64,000 nucleotides of DNA from Triplophysa rosa (GCF_024868665.1 NC_079897.1:8218403-8282402); one strand, 5' to 3'. Positions 10,050 to 21,848 are shown, counted from the stretch's first letter. Program-made: numbers and translations. The notes: generated by a model from the letters alone, not told the origin.

Positions 10050-11695
10050 TCAGGGGAATCGGCCAGGGGGAGTTGTCGTCAGGAGCATTATTTCCGAGAA
10101 CCAAGTCCGGTTGGGCCAGTACGGCGCAACTAGTAGCACTTTATGCTCCTCTTCCCTGACCTGAGACTCACTGGAAGGAAGGCGTACTTTCGCTTGTCCC
10201 GTGGCCAGCTGTGCGCTAGGGCATCCGTGTCGAGGGGGGCCTCGGACAGGGAGTACCATAGCGGACAATGGGTGGTGTACAGGGAGGCGAACAGGTCTAC
10301 CTGTGCCTGCCTGAACTGCACCCAAATGAGCTGGACTGCGCGAGGGTGGAGTCGCCACTCTCCGCGAGGCGTCGACTGATGAGCACATCGGCTCTCTGGT
10401 TCAGGTCGCCTGGGATATGTATGGCTCGCAGGGACTTCGTCACCTGTTGACTCCACAGGAGGAGGCGTCGGGCGAGTTGTGATAACTGTCGTGAGCAAAT
10501 GCCACCCTGATGGTTGATATACACCATGGCAGTTGTGCTGTCCAACCGGACCAGCACGTGCTTGTCCTGCACGAGAGGTTGCAACCTCTTCAGTACAAGC
10601 AGCACAGCCAACAACTCTAGGCAGTTGATATGCCAAAACAGGCGGGGGCCCTGCAGGGAGGCGTCTGTCGTCACCACGACACGCCTCGAAACCTGCCCAA
10701 GGGGGACCCCGTCCGTAAAAAGGTCATTGAAGACCAAGGGGATAGGGTGCGTCGGCAGAGAGGCGTGATGACAATACGCCTGCTGCCGGTGTGCCACGCT
10801 CTCCAGGGAACCCGACTCTGTAGCCAGTGCTGGAGCGGGCTCATGTGCATCAACCCGAGGGGATCATCATGTGCCCCAGGAGCCTCTGAAATCATTTCAG
10901 GGGGACCGCTGGCTGTTGCTTGAAGAGGTTTAAGCAGTTCAGCACTGACTGTGCGCGCTCGGTTGTCAGCCGCGCTGTCATGGAGACAGAGTCGAGTTCC
11001 ATGCCGAGAAAAGATGCTCTGCACAGGGGAGAACCTGCTCTTTTCTCGGTTGACCCATAATCCCAAACGATCTAGGTGCTGAAGCACCAGGTCCCTGTGT
11101 GTACACAACAGATTTTGCGAGTGTGCCAAGATGAGCCAGTCGTCGAGATAGTTGAGTATACGCACGCCATTCTCCCTGAGGGGATCGAGGGCAGCTTCCA
11201 CGACCTTCGTGAAGACCCGTGGAGACAGGGACATACCGAAGTGACCCTGTACTGCAATGCCCGCTCCTCGAAAGCAAACTGTAGGAACAGTCAATGACAA
11301 GGGATAATCGAGACATGAAAGTACGCGTCCTTCAGGTCGATCGCCATGAACCAGTCCTGACATCTGACAGACGTCAGGATGCGCTTCTGCATGAGCATCC
11401 TGAATGGCAGCTTGTGTAGGTGCCTATTCAGAGTACCCAGATCTAGAATGGGGCGCAACCCCCCGCCTTTCTTGGGGACGATGAAGTACGGGTTGTAAAA
11501 CCCGCAGAACATCTCGGCTGGAGGGACGAGCTCGATCGCTTCCTTCGCCAGAAGGGTGGCGACCTCGGCCCGAAGCACGGGAGCATCCTTGCCTTGCACG
11601 GAGGTGGAGAGAAACGTGAGCGGGCGTCTGGCGAATTGGATCACATAGCCGAGACGGATCATCCTCCCTAGCCACCGTGACGGTCTGGGAAACAC
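10050..11695 (-). pseudogene. DIRS reverse transcriptase and RNase H (decayed)
   Basis: Reverse transcriptase motifs are in order on the minus strand. 'SGFYNPYFIVPKKGGGLRP'-type sequence (cysteine at one site) and motif A 'MAIDLKDAYFHVSI' occur at 11291-11695. A frameshift follows, then 'FGMSLSPRVFTKVVEAALD' and the catalytic 'ILNYLDDWLILA' at 10671-11363. RNase H follows with 'VVVTTDAS' but loses the adjacent GWGA block through a small deletion, then 'HINCLELLAV', 'LDSTTAMVYINHQGG' and 'AIHIPGDLNQRADVL'. A further frame gives 'QVDLFASLYTTHCPL' and 'LLVAPYWPNRTWF'. At least four frameshifts and deletions make it inactive. The LDD form of the catalytic box is typical of DIRS elements. Confidence 0.88.
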
Positions 11696-11748
11696 TTACC
11701 AGGCTCCCAGGGACCGAGACAGGGGGACTAGGGGTTCGATCTGCTTTA

Positions 11749-12546
11749 TCAATCCCTGGGGGGTGGTTCGATGGCTAGCAGTGCGGCTCCCTCGCCGTGG
11801 GGAGGCCCCCGGGGACGAGAGCGGCTCTGCTGACTGCTGACTAGGTGGCTAGGGGGCGCCGGAGCCGGTGTGGAAGAGGGCCGGGGCTGCTGGGGAGCAG
11901 ATTCTGCATGGGACCTCGACGGCCGGAAGGCAGCACACAGGATGTGCTTAATTGCCTCCGTCTGCCTCTTCACTGCTGAGAACTGCTGTGAGAAGTCCTC
12001 GACAGAATCTCCAAACAGCCCACCTTGCAAGATGGGCGCGTCGAGAAAGCAAACTTTCTCAGCGGCACGCATCTGCGCAAGGTTGAGCTAGAGGTGCCTC
12101 TCCTGGACCACTAGTGTGGACATTGTCCGACCCAAGGCCCGCGTCGTCACCTTGGTCACCCGTAGGTTGAGGTTGGTGGCGGTGCGGAGTTCTCTATAAG
12201 CCCCGGATCGGTCTTGCCCTCGTGGAGCTCTTTCAACACCTTGGCCTGGTGGACCTGCAGGATGGCCATGGCGTGCAGAGCAGAGGCAGCTTGGCCCGCA
12301 GCAGTGTAAGTCTTCGACACCAGGGATGCCGAAAACTTACACAAACTTGGACGGGAGTCTAGGTCGACCTCTCCAGGTGGCCACCGTCTGCGGGCATAAG
12401 TGCACCGCGATGGCACGCTCCACCTGGGGAATGGCAATGTAGCCCCTAGCTGCCCCACCATCGAGGGAAGTAAGGGCGACGGAGCTAGTTTGACGGGCAC
12501 GCGCCGAGAAGGGGGAATTCCAGGTCTTACTAAGCTCCTCATGCAC
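11749..12546 (-). pseudogene. DIRS gag-like ORF1 (5'-truncated)
   Basis: The frames at 12337-12546, 12156-12360 and 11749-12072 together make a fish DIRS gag-like protein: 'MHEELSKTWNSPFSARARQ', 'SLDGGAARGYIAIPQVERA', 'AVHLCPQT', then 'AAGQAASALHAMAILQVHQA' and 'LDAPILQGGLFGDSVEDFS', ending in a proline-rich, basic tail. The same protein is seen at 37315-37520 in the second copy. Frameshifts separate the pieces. The N-terminal zinc-binding half, present in the second copy, is missing because the element stops at about 12597, where a LINE begins. Confidence 0.85.
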
Positions 12547-12597
12547 TTCTGGGAAAAATGGTACCGGGGCCGAGCGCGGCTTGGTCTGTAGGCCGTG

Positions 12598-12992
12598 GTG
12601 GTGGTTTAACTACCGTGTTTAGGAACCTTTGTCATTGTAAACTTCTGCCTGTGGATATCTTTACAACCTTCGAAGTGCAGCTAATGATTATTGACCAAAC
12701 CTGTTCTATACTTTGTGCACTTATCTACAGACCACCTAAATGTAATAAGGTCTTCATTGGCGAATTCTCTGAGTTTCTGTCTACATTGATACCTCGTTGT
12801 GATAGATTGTTAATCCTGGGAGATTTCAATATTCATATCTGCTGTAAAATACAACCATTAGTTAAATATTTTTTATGTATGATAGACTCCTTTAATCTGA
12901 CACAGTTACATGCCCCACTCATTTAAAAGCTTGATCATAGGCTTGATCTGGTGTTATCATCTGGTTAAATGCAGGAAAGTAAGTATACTAAC
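12598..12992 (+). pseudogene. LINE A endonuclease fragment
   Basis: This is an apurinic-like (EEP) endonuclease remnant with 'GRGGGLTTVFRN', 'ALIYRPPK', 'LLILGDFNIHICC' and 'RLDLVLSS'. In active LINEs this domain nicks target DNA to prime reverse transcription. The N-terminal catalytic Asn and Glu blocks are absent because of the 5' truncation. An in-frame stop lies near 12924. The following SDH block is found 5.5 kb downstream at about 18530 ('GCSDHSFVLF'), beyond the L2 insertion. Confidence 0.8.
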
Positions 12993-14783
12993 ACTATGTG
13001 TTTCAAGTTTATTCCTGTACTCCACTGCATACAGTGTTCTCGCCCAAGACGCAAGGCACGACGCGCTCACTTTCACGCGCGTCCCATTCACACATCCCCT
13101 TCTACACCTCTGTCTCTCTCTATGGGTCTCTGGAACTGCCAGTCAGCTGTGAACAAGACTGACTTCATCCATGCGTTTGCCAGCCAGTCTGACATTCACA
13201 TTCTTGGTCTTACTGAGACATGGATTCGTCCTGAAGACTCAGCCACACCCGCTGCTCTCTCCACAAACTACTCCTCTCACTCTCCCCGCCAAACCGGAAG
13301 AGGAGGAGGCACAGGTTTGCTTATCAACAATAATTGGGAATATTCCCCACTATCTTCCCTATGCAACAACCATTTATTTGAATACCATGCTGTTAATATC
13401 ACTTTTCCCACTCAGCTCAGTGTTGTTGTAGTTTACCGCCCCCCAGGTCCTCTTCACAACTTCATTGAAGAGTTAGATGTGTTGCTCTCATCATTCCTGG
13501 AGGATAGCGGCCCTCTTGTAGTCTTCGGGGACTTCAACATCCACCTAGAGAAACCCTATGCCTCTGACTTCCACACCCTCACCGCCTCGTTCGACCTCAC
13601 GCGCCTCGCCACAGCCTGTACTCACAGATCAGGAAACCAGCTTGATCTCATCTACACCCATAACTCCACCACAGATAACATTCAAGTCACACCTCTTCAC
13701 ATTTCTGACCACTTCCTCATCACTTTCAACATACTCCTTCCTATATGCACTACACCAACACCACCACCCATTTATTTTAGACGGAACCTCCGCTCTCTCT
13801 CTCCTAGCACCCTCTCTGCTAAAGTCACATCCTCTCTTCCCTCCAACTTTGCATCTCTAGATGCTGACACCGCCGCTGACACCTTATGCTCAACACTTAC
13901 ATCCTGTCTAGATAACCTTTGTCCTCTGTCCTCCAGACCAGCCCGCGCCACCCCCTCCTGCCCCTGGCTGTCTGACATCCTCCGTGAACAACGGAGTACA
14001 CTCAGGGCTGCTGAAAGGAAATGGCGCAAGACCAAGAATCCTGCTGACCTAGGGGACTACCAGTCACTACTGTCCTCCTTCTCTGCTAGTGTTACCACAG
14101 CTAAAACATCTTTCTATACCACCAAGGTAAGCAATGCCCCTAACACTCGGCAGCTTTTCAAGACGTTTAACTCTCTTCTTTGCCCCCCTCCTCCCCCACC
14201 CACTTCATCTTTGACCGCGGAGGACTTCGCTGTATTTTTCACTGAGAAAACATCATCCATCAGCGAACAATTCTTAGCACCTCAGACCTCGATACACACC
14301 TTCCTCACTTCAAACATTGAACTCTCCTCTTTCACCCCACTGACTGACACTGAAGTCACCAGACTTCTCTCCAGCCACCCCACCACCTGTCCCCTTGACC
14401 CAATACCCTCCCATCTCCTTCAGGCCACATCCAGCACACTCGCACCTGCACTCACACACATCATCAACACCTCCCTGCTCACCGGCACCTTTCCATCCAC
14501 ATTCAAACAGGCCCAGGTCACACCCCTACTGAAGAAACCCACATTGGACCCCTCTACTACCGACAGTTACAGACCTGTCTCTCTCCTTCCATTTATTGCA
14601 AAAACACTTGAAAGGGCAGCTGTCAACCAGGTGTCGTCCTACCTATCCCAGAACAAACTACTGGATGACAAGCAGTCTGGCTTCAAAACAAACCACTCCA
14701 CTGAGACTGCACTGCTATCGGTCACAGAAGCACTGCGGCTAGCCAAGGCGGAATCTAAATCCTCGGTCCTGATTCTGCTAGAC

Positions 14784-17180
14784 CAGAGGGGGGCAAACTT
14801 TTTAGACCAGAGGGCCACATCAAGTTTTGCAAACCAAGTGAAGGGCCGCATGCTACAACCTTGATAATAGAACATTTATTTAAACTGGAGGTATGCATGG
14901 AAAATATATTACCTGACAGAAAAATGTGTCATATTAACACATTAAACAACAATTCTTATTTAATATCTATTATTGAGTCATATTTACAACAGATATAATC
15001 TCACTGCACTTCTATTACTATGTACATATCAGTCATCATAAAACTATGTCTGATAAAAACTCAGGAAAACCTTAGTAATTGCCTTTCCAAGCCATGGTTA
15101 TGACAGTGTTAATGTGAGCAATGAGCCTGGTCCCCTCTCCTTGCAAGGGTGTCAAAGTCTGGAGTGATCTTTGATGTAGAGATCCTCAGGATAGCTGACA
15201 AGTGGCTGTTTGTTAGGTTTGATCTGCGGTGGGCTTTGTTGTAGTTCATGATTGAGTAGGTTTGTTCACACACATATGTGGATCCAAATAAAACAAGCAT
15301 TCTTTGGGCATGTTTCTTAATGTTTGGAAATTTGTTTTCATCCAGTGAAGCATAAAACTGGATAACTGGTGTTGTCTGAAACTTCTCCTTCAAAGTAATG
15401 TCACACTGGATGTCAATGAGTTCCAGTTGTGTGTCTGGTGGTGCATTCTCACTGTCAAAAGATAGGGGGCATGAGACAAGTTCAAGCTCAGTCTCAATTT
15501 TTGCAAAGTCTGTAAAGCGACGGGAAAATTCTGCATGCAAGTCGCTCAAAGTGCTGCTGTACCTCTCAATGTGAGACTGTTTTATTGGTGAGCTTAGTCC
15601 GCCCAGTGTTGGAAAATGAGCAAAATCTCGGCTGGATATATGTCTGGAGAACAATACAAGTTTGGCTTTGAACGCTTTCACGTTGCTGTACAGTTCGTGC
15701 GCAAAAACGTCCTTTCCCTGAAGTTTCAAATTGAGATCGTTCAGATGCCTCAGTGTGTCGACACCGAACGCGAGGTCGGTCAGCCAGTTTGTGTCTTGTA
15801 ATTCGGGAAAGTCGTCAGTTTTACCAACTGTATTGAGGAACGTTGCTATCTCAGCTTTTAGTTCCCAGACACGGTGAAACACTTTGCCGAGACTTAGCCA
15901 GCGCACATTTGAGTGGTATAAGAGGTCATGGTGCTCTGCCTCCGTTTCGTTAAGTAGCTGAATGAACTGCCGATGGTTAAGCGCTCTTGCCCGTATAAAG
16001 TTGACAAGCTTCACAACCACTTTGACAACATTTTCTAGCTTCAACACACTTTTACACAACGCTTCTTGATGTATGATGCAGTGAAGAAATATTAGTTCTT
16101 CTGAGTTCAGGCATTCGTCTTTTACTTTGTCTTGTAACCTTTTTAGCAGTCCAGTGTTTTTACCGGTTAGGTTTGGAGATCCATCCGTTGTGACACTTGT
16201 CAGCTTTCCCCATGGCAGGTTATTTTTCCCCAGGCAGACGGACACACTGTCATATAAATCAACGCCCCTGGTCGTTCCCATCATTGATTCCATCCCAAGA
16301 AGTTCCTCTGATATTTCGAAATTTTCGTTTATTCCTCTGACAAAAATCAAAAGTTGAGCAGTGCCCGCGATGTCAGTACTTTCATCCAGTGCGATAGAAA
16401 AAAGACTGAAGCCGTCCGCTTTCTTTTTTAGTTCGGAGAGCAGCTCCTCGTCAATAACTTCAACGCGCCTGGTGATTGTTCTCCGCGATAAGCTAATTTT
16501 CTCAAACTGACTTTTAGAACCAGGACAAAGTATGGCAGCAGTCTCTACCATACAGTTTTTCACAAATTCCCCATCCGAAAAAGGCTTGCTGTGCTTTGCA
16601 ATTTTATGTGCCACTACATAACTAGCTTTCGTCACAGATTCTTGAATTGCGCACTGTTTCGTAAATGTATTTTGCTGGGCTTTTAAGTTTGTGGCAAGTT
16701 TTAAAGCCTTGTTTGCCTTTTCTGCAGATGACAGGTTCACAGCATAATTCGAATGCTTGCTTGAAAAATGACGACTGAGGTTGTAGTCTTTAAAAACGGC
16801 AATACTTTCATGGCATATTAGACATACCGCCTTTTGTCCGATACTGGTGAATTAGTATTTTGTTGTCCATTCTTCGTTGAACACACGACATTCAGAGTCC
16901 ACTTTTCTTTTTTTCGCCACACTCATCTTCACTCATTTTCACTCATTAACGTCCGAGTTATTACCAATGCATTCTAATTCTACGTTAGGCCCTAATTGTA
17001 CTGCGTGCGTTTATACTGCCACCTATTGGTGTTCGCTTGTATTGCATCAAATTAGTAATTCAGAACCAAAACATTACTCAAATGCAGTATTTTAAAAAAA
17101 ACTCCCTCGTGGCTCGCAGGCCGGATGAAAGTTTTCAGCGGGCCGTATATGGCCCGCGGGCCGTAGTTTGCCCCCCTCTG
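14784..17180 (-). mobile_element. hAT transposon with perfect 8-bp target duplication
   Basis: Inverted ends 'cagaggggggcaaact' (14784) and its complement (ending 17180) match over 16 bp. They are flanked on both sides by the same 8 bases, tgctagac (14776-14783 and 17181-17188), the size of duplication made by hAT transposases. The 2397-bp element carries one minus-strand gene that fills most of its length. The host LINE reading frame is cleanly broken and resumes, so the boundaries are certain. Confidence 0.97.
15109..16926 (-). pseudogene. hAT transposase (BED finger, GTF2IRD2-like) with one stop
   Basis: Starting at the ATG at 16926-16924, the minus strand gives 605 codons interrupted only by a TAA at codon 25 (16854-16852). 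The N-terminus MSVAKKRKVD carries a nuclear-localisation-type basic patch. A BED-type zinc finger follows ('CLICHES...', then 'RHFSSKH', about residues 35-60). The hAT catalytic core is present: Asp near 181 ('IALDESTD'), Asp near 248 ('VTTDGSPN'), then the large helical insertion and Glu near 554 ('STYVCEQTYSIMNYNKAHRR') in the dimerisation block ending 'LTNSHLSAILRI'. Length and order match complete transposases of the group related to vertebrate GTF2IRD2 and ZBED-like genes. One point change (for example Leu TTA to TAA) would explain the stop. Confidence 0.9.
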
Positions 17181-18480
17181 TGCTAGACCTATCTGCAGCG
17201 TTTGACACTGTCAATCACCAGATACTGCTAGCAACCCTGTCATCACTAGGAATCTCAGGCTCTCCTCTACGCTGGTTCAAATCCTACCTCTCCGGCAGAT
17301 CCTTCAGGGTGTCATGGAGGGGCTCGCTGTCCACTGCCTACCACATGATCACTGGGGTCCCTCAGGGATTGGTGCTTGGACCGCTACTTTTTTCCATCTA
17401 CACGTCATCCTTGGGACCTATCATACGGGCACACGGCTTCTCCTATCACTGTTATGCTGACGACACCCAGATCTACATCTTGTTTCACCCAGACGATACC
17501 ACTGTAGCAGCTCGCATTACTGCCTGCCTAGAGGACATCTCGGCTTGGATGAAAGAGCATCACCTCCAGCTGAACCCTGCCAAGACAGAACTACTCGTGT
17601 TTCCGGCAAACCCCACGGTGCGACACGATCTCACCATCCGACTTGGCAATACCACAATCACTCCTTCCAAAACAGCCAGGAATCTCTGAGTCATATTTGA
17701 TGAACAGCTATCCTTCAATGATCACATTGCAAAGACAACGCGGCCATGCCGATATGCCTTATTCAACATTAGAAAGGTTAGACCCTATCTGACTGAGCAT
17801 GCAGCACAAGTCCTTGTCCAGGCCCTGGTAATCTCAAGGTTGGACTACTGCAATGCTCTCCTTGCTGGTCTTCCTGCAAAGGCTATCAAAACGCTCCAGC
17901 TGGTTCAGAACGCAGCAGCACGCCTCATCTTCCAACAGCCCAAAAGGGCTCATGTGACGCCCCTTTTCATCTCCCTCCACTGGCTACCGGTTGAAGCCCG
18001 TATCAGATTCAAGTCACTAATGCTTGCCTACAGGACTATCACTGGATCTGTACCGACATACTTTCACACCCTCCTAAAGCCCATCAAGATCCCTGTGTTC
18101 AGCAAACCAGAGGTGTCTTGTACTGCCTTCCCATAAGGGCAGTAAATCGCTTTCCCGCTCATTCTCATTCACAACTCCTTCCTGGTGGAACATTCTTCCT
18201 AATTCGGTCCGGTCAACCACATCTCTCACAACATTCAAAAAACTACTTAAAACCCACCTCTTCTGTGAATACTTGACAGACAAAAAAAAAAAAACACTAA
18301 CCCTCTCGCTTTCTCTCAACAGGTAGTGGTCTAGCTTTTGTTAAAACTAGTAACTTTGTATTGGCACCTATTGCACTATTGCTCCTGTATGACATATCGC
18401 TTATTGCTCCTTATACTCTTTGTAAGTCGCTTTGGATAAAAGCGTCTGCTAAATGACTAAATGTAAATGTAAGTGTTAAC

Positions 18481-20451
18481 GTTGGGTATGCATATAAACA
18501 ATTTGGAGGTGGTAGAATCTGGTTGTTCTGACCACAGTTTTGTGTTATTTGAATCTCTGCAGCCACTCTCTATCTCACCATCTCCGGAGCGCAGGCATTT
18601 TACTCGGGTCATTACCTCCTCTACAGTTATGCAATTTGAAGAGATTTACTCCTCCACTTAGCTCACCTATACTACAGATGTAATATCTAGTACAATGGAC
18701 CCATCACTGTTGTTGGATGTATTTAATACAACTTGTAGTGACATTTTGGACCAGATCGCTCCGCTCAAATTGCTGAGATCCAGAAAGAGGTCAGATCTTC
18801 AGCCTTGGCTAAATGATCATACTCTCGCTGTTAGGCGGCAATGCAGGAAAGTAAAGTGGAAGAAAGACACACTTAGGGTTTCTTATGAAATGTTCTGTGA
18901 ATCCTTAAAGCAGTTTCAAAGGGCTGTTAATGAGGCGAAATCTATTTATTTCTCTGAAATAATTACTAGGAATGACAATAATCACATAGGCCTAAGGTCA
19001 TTTTAAGAACTATTGACTCTGTCCTGAACCCTACCACAGTTTGTTACATGGCTGCAACACCGGAGATCGGTTAAATCTTTCTTGACTTCTTTGTAGATAA
19101 AGTTCAGGATATTAGAGCTCAGATATTACCACTAGATGTGGATCGTTCAGAATCTCTGCTGCCGTTTAGTTCGTTCAGGCTTTTTGACTCTGTTTCGCAA
19201 ACCCGGGTGCTTGACATAGTCTCTTCAATGAAACCGACAAATTGCCCTTTGGACATTACTCTGTCACGTTTTCTTAAAGATATGTTTAATTCAGTCACCC
19301 CTATTGTATCGGCCATTATAAATAGTTCTCTAACCAGCGGAGAGGTTCCCACAAGCGTCAAACATGCTGTGGTACAGCCTCTCCTGAAAAAACCTAATTT
19401 GGACCCTGATATCTTAAACAACTACAGGCCCATTTCAAAGTTGCCTTTTCTCTCAAAAATTTTAGAGAAGGTAATTTATTCACAGCTCTCTACCTACTTG
19501 TCTGATTGCAACATGCTTGATAAGTTTCAGTCAGGTTTTAGGGTGTTCCACAGTACCGAGACTGCCTTGTTGAAAGTAACAAATGATATCCTGTGTGGCT
19601 TGGATGCCGGAGACAGAGTTATCTTACTTCTTTTGGATCTTAGAGCAGCATTTGACACGATAGATCACTCCATCTTATTAAATTGGCTAGAGAGATTGGT
19701 CGGCATTCAGGGGGTTGCATTAAAATGGTGTTCCTCATATCTCAAAGGTCGAACATTCTCAGTTAAAATGGGCAAGTATAATTCATCCTCAACACGGATC
19801 GCATGTGGGGTCCCCCAAGGTTTTATCTTGAGTCCTTTGCTTTTTTTGTTATTTATGCTTCCCCTTGGATCTATTTTTCAGAAACATGATGTCTCTTATC
19901 ATTGTTATGCTGACGACACACAATTTTATCTTCCTGTCATGTCAAGTCCTGCAAAGGACACTCGATTTTAAATCTTATCTCCTGTTTAGAGGAAGTTAAA
20001 ACATGGCTGTCAGAAAATGTTCTCATGTTAAATGATGACAAAACTGAGGACATTGCTTTTGGATCTTCTGTGTTTGTCACGGAGATTGGAAACCAATTAG
20101 TTCCCCTATCTCTAACACTGGAAAACAGAGTCAAGAATCTAGGCATCGTCTTTGATTCTGACTTATTATTTGATAAGCAGATAAATTCTGTCGTCAAAGG
20201 AAGCTTCTTTCATCTCCGATCTATCACTAAATGAAAACAATTTCTCTCAAAGAAAGACTTAGAAGTAGTGATTTTCTTTTGCATTGGTTGCCAGTTAAAT
20301 ACAGAATTGATTTTAAGGTTATGACGTTCGTTTTTAAAGCTCTACATGGGTCAGCACCCCAGTACATTGTTGACCTGCTTAAACCATATTCATCTCTTCG
20401 CTCCGGTAATCAATTGCTTCTTTACGTTCCCCGGTCCCGCTTAAAGACTAA
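18481..20451 (+). pseudogene. LINE A reverse transcriptase region
   Basis: After the endonuclease end ('GCSDHSFVLF') comes a linker ('PWLNDHTLAVRRQCRK'), then the RT: 'NYRPISKLPFLSKILEKV', 'FQSGFRVFHSTETALLKV', motif A 'LLLLDLRAAFDTIDHSI', motif B 'CGVPQGFILSPLLFLLFML' and motif C '[12 protein letters not shown]' at about 19905. A frameshift follows at about 19940-19970. The C-terminal 'NLGIVFDSDLLFDKQ' continues, then an ~150-bp deletion seems to remove the SRLDYCN block before 'LHWLPVKYRIDFKVM' at about 20285. Several stops (18660, 19006) make it inactive. The motifs place it in the L2/CR1 (Jockey) superfamily. Confidence 0.82.
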
Positions 20452-21488
20452 GGGCCCTCTTGTGAACCCGGTGCAACATGGCGCAAGGTGCAGCGCAAGT
20501 TTTTTTGCCGCGTTGGCAAAATAGCAAATGCATTTGCACTCATTTGTGCACCCATGGGCATGTTGGTGTAAAAAGGAGGTGTGCTCAGGTGCATTGTTGG
20601 CGCGTTGTTATTTTGAGAAACTCAAACCTGGTCTAAAGTCAATGGCGCAATATTTTTTTTGTTTAAGAAAGAGCACATTAGTAGAAAATGCACCTCTGGG
20701 CGGGTCCACATACAACGCGTTTTCACTTGACTTATTACACAGAGGGAAGCGCAGTAGCACACACACATGCAAAATATAAAAAAGAAATGGATTACAATAA
20801 AAAAGATTATTATTGTGTACATAAAAGATAAAAATCCGGCTTATCATGTAGATGATCTGTGTGTTTCCTCTCTAGAGAAGCGTCCAGTCTATGCTCTTGC
20901 AATTTCTGCCGTGTAAGTAGCGAATTCATCATGGCGCGGGCGCAACTGGCTCTTAAAGGGAATGAGAGATGAGAATCTGATTGGTTTACTGCCCAAAAAA
21001 CACCCATTACTCATTAACAGAATCGGGACAACCCGTTGAGACCATGCGCCCGGGCTAAGTGCACCTGCACTGTGCGCTTTAAACCATGCGCTTAGATCAG
21101 TGGTTCTCAACTCTGGCCCGCGAGATCCATTTTCCTGCCAAGTTTAGCCCCAATTCTGATATAAAACACCTGAACAAGCTAATCGGCGTCTTTAGGAATA
21201 GATGCGTTCAACTTAATGCGGCACTGCGCAAATCTATCAGCGTATGGCATTTAGGTACCGCGATAGCTATTCAAGTGCAGATTGCTCGGTACGCATTTGA
21301 ATCGCTCTCGCGGTACTTTAATGCGATATGTCAAACAATCTACGCAGCCCAACATTAAGTTGAATGCGTCTGTTCATGAAGTCACTGATTTCAGGTGTTT
21401 TATCAGAGTTGGGGCTAAACTCGGCAGGAAAATGGATCTCGCGGGCCAGAGTTGAGAACCACTGGCTTAGATCATGAAAATAGAGCCC
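20452..21488. mobile_element. PIF/Harbinger-like MITE in LINE A, flanked by TAA
   Basis: The element starts gggccct (20452) and ends agagccc (21488) between two copies of the trinucleotide taa (20449-20451, 21489-21491), which fits the TWA duplication of PIF/Harbinger. Related motifs such as catgcgctt and 'gcgcaaggtgcagcgcaag' lie near the two ends. It has no transposase and is non-autonomous. Its sequence resembles the abundant cyprinid repeat starting gggccctattttaacg; that link is from memory. Confidence 0.7.
21098..21464. mobile_element. hAT MITE nested in the Harbinger-like MITE
   Basis: Ends 'cagtggttctcaactctggc' and the exact complement form an inverted repeat of at least 50 bp. The same 8 bases, gcttagat, flank both sides (21090-21097, 21465-21472). 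At 367 bp it has no coding capacity and is a classic non-autonomous hAT of the cagtggttctcaa type. Confidence 0.95.
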
Positions 21489-21813
21489 TAAGGGCGATAG
21501 AGCTTTTGCAGTAGTAGCACCCAAACAATGGAATGCACTTCCAGTTGCCATAAGATCCTCTCCCTCCTTGGCCATTTTTAAAACTAGATTGAAGACTCAT
21601 TTATTCTCTTTAGCCTAGGACATTGCTGGAGAACATTGGGGCCAAATAGTTGATTTTTTTCTGTTGGCTACTATCTGGGTTTTTTTTCTTTCTTTTTGAA
21701 CTATTATGTGTTTTTATTCTTTATCATAAATTATGCTTATACCCTGTACAGCACTTTGGTACAACAATTGTTGTTTTTAAGCGTGCTTTATAAATAAACG
21801 CAAACTTGAACTT
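21489..21813 (+). pseudogene. LINE A ORF2 C-terminus and 3' end
   Basis: The LINE frame resumes as 'GDRAFAVVAPKQWNALP' and 'SLAIFKTRLKTHLFSLA', the usual end of L2-superfamily ORF2. A 3' UTR follows, ending gctttataaataaa and a short tail. The same ending recurs in LINE B and LINE C on the minus strand. Confidence 0.85.
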
Positions 21814-21848
21814 AGTTTCATTTTGTTTCTATTCTTTCGTAGAAACTA

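Larger units (their letters stand above)
7990..12597 (-). mobile_element. DIRS-1: tyrosine-recombinase retrotransposon, 5'-truncated
   Basis: The order gag, RT, RNase H, tyrosine recombinase, 3' inverted terminal repeat is complete on the minus strand except for the 5' terminal repeat and gag N-terminus. These are lost at the junction with LINE A at about 12598. All coding parts carry frameshifts. It is related to, but clearly divergent from, the copy at 36403-43789. Confidence 0.85.
13110..18136 (+). pseudogene. L2 ORF2 endonuclease/reverse transcriptase, split by an hAT
   Basis: From 13110 the frame gives a complete EEP endonuclease: 'LWNCQSAVNKTDF', 'ILGLTETWI', 'GRGGGTGLLINN', 'VVYRPPGPLHNF', 'VVFGDFNIHL', 'NQLDLIYTHN' and 'ISDHFLITF'. 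A linker and the RT N-terminal blocks follow ('YRPVSLLPFIAKTLERA', 'SGFKTNHSTETALLSV'). RT motif A is cut by the hAT at 14784 and resumes at 17181 as '[14 protein letters not shown]', then '[19 protein letters not shown]' and the catalytic '[10 protein letters not shown]'. A TGA replaces a glycine codon near 17690, and 'SRLDYCNALLAGLPAKAI' and 'LHWLPVEARIRFKSLML' follow. Inactive because of the insertion and stops, but well preserved. Confidence 0.88.
12993..18480 (+). mobile_element. L2-clade LINE inserted in LINE A
   Basis: The insertion lies between '...tatactaac' and 'gttgggta' of LINE A, flanked by imperfect ctaac/ttaac. It encodes an endonuclease and reverse transcriptase and ends with the diagnostic L2-type tail: 'gtcgctttggataaaagcg', then 'tctgctaaatgactaaatg' and a short atgtaa repeat. 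Without the hAT insertion it is about 3.1 kb, close to a nearly full ORF2 with a short 5' leader. The same tail in reverse orientation occurs at 57286-57400. Confidence 0.85.
12598..21813 (+). mobile_element. LINE A: 5'-truncated LINE carrying four nested insertions
   Basis: This plus-strand non-LTR element begins abruptly inside its endonuclease domain and ends at 21813 with 'gctttataaataaacgc' and a short cttgaactt tail. Its own sequence lies at 12598-12992, 18481-20451 and 21489-21813. It is interrupted by an L2 LINE (12993-18480) that itself holds an hAT transposon, and by a PIF/Harbinger-like MITE (20452-21488) that itself holds an hAT MITE. Removing each insertion rejoins the LINE reading frame: codons read S-I-L-T-L-G-M-H across the first junction and T-K-G-D-R-A across the second. 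Confidence 0.85.

Noticed and set aside
13772..14035. Minus-strand ORF opposite the L2 endonuclease/RT linker
   Set aside because: It is a shadow frame of the plus-strand L2 ORF2, which carries recognisable motifs.
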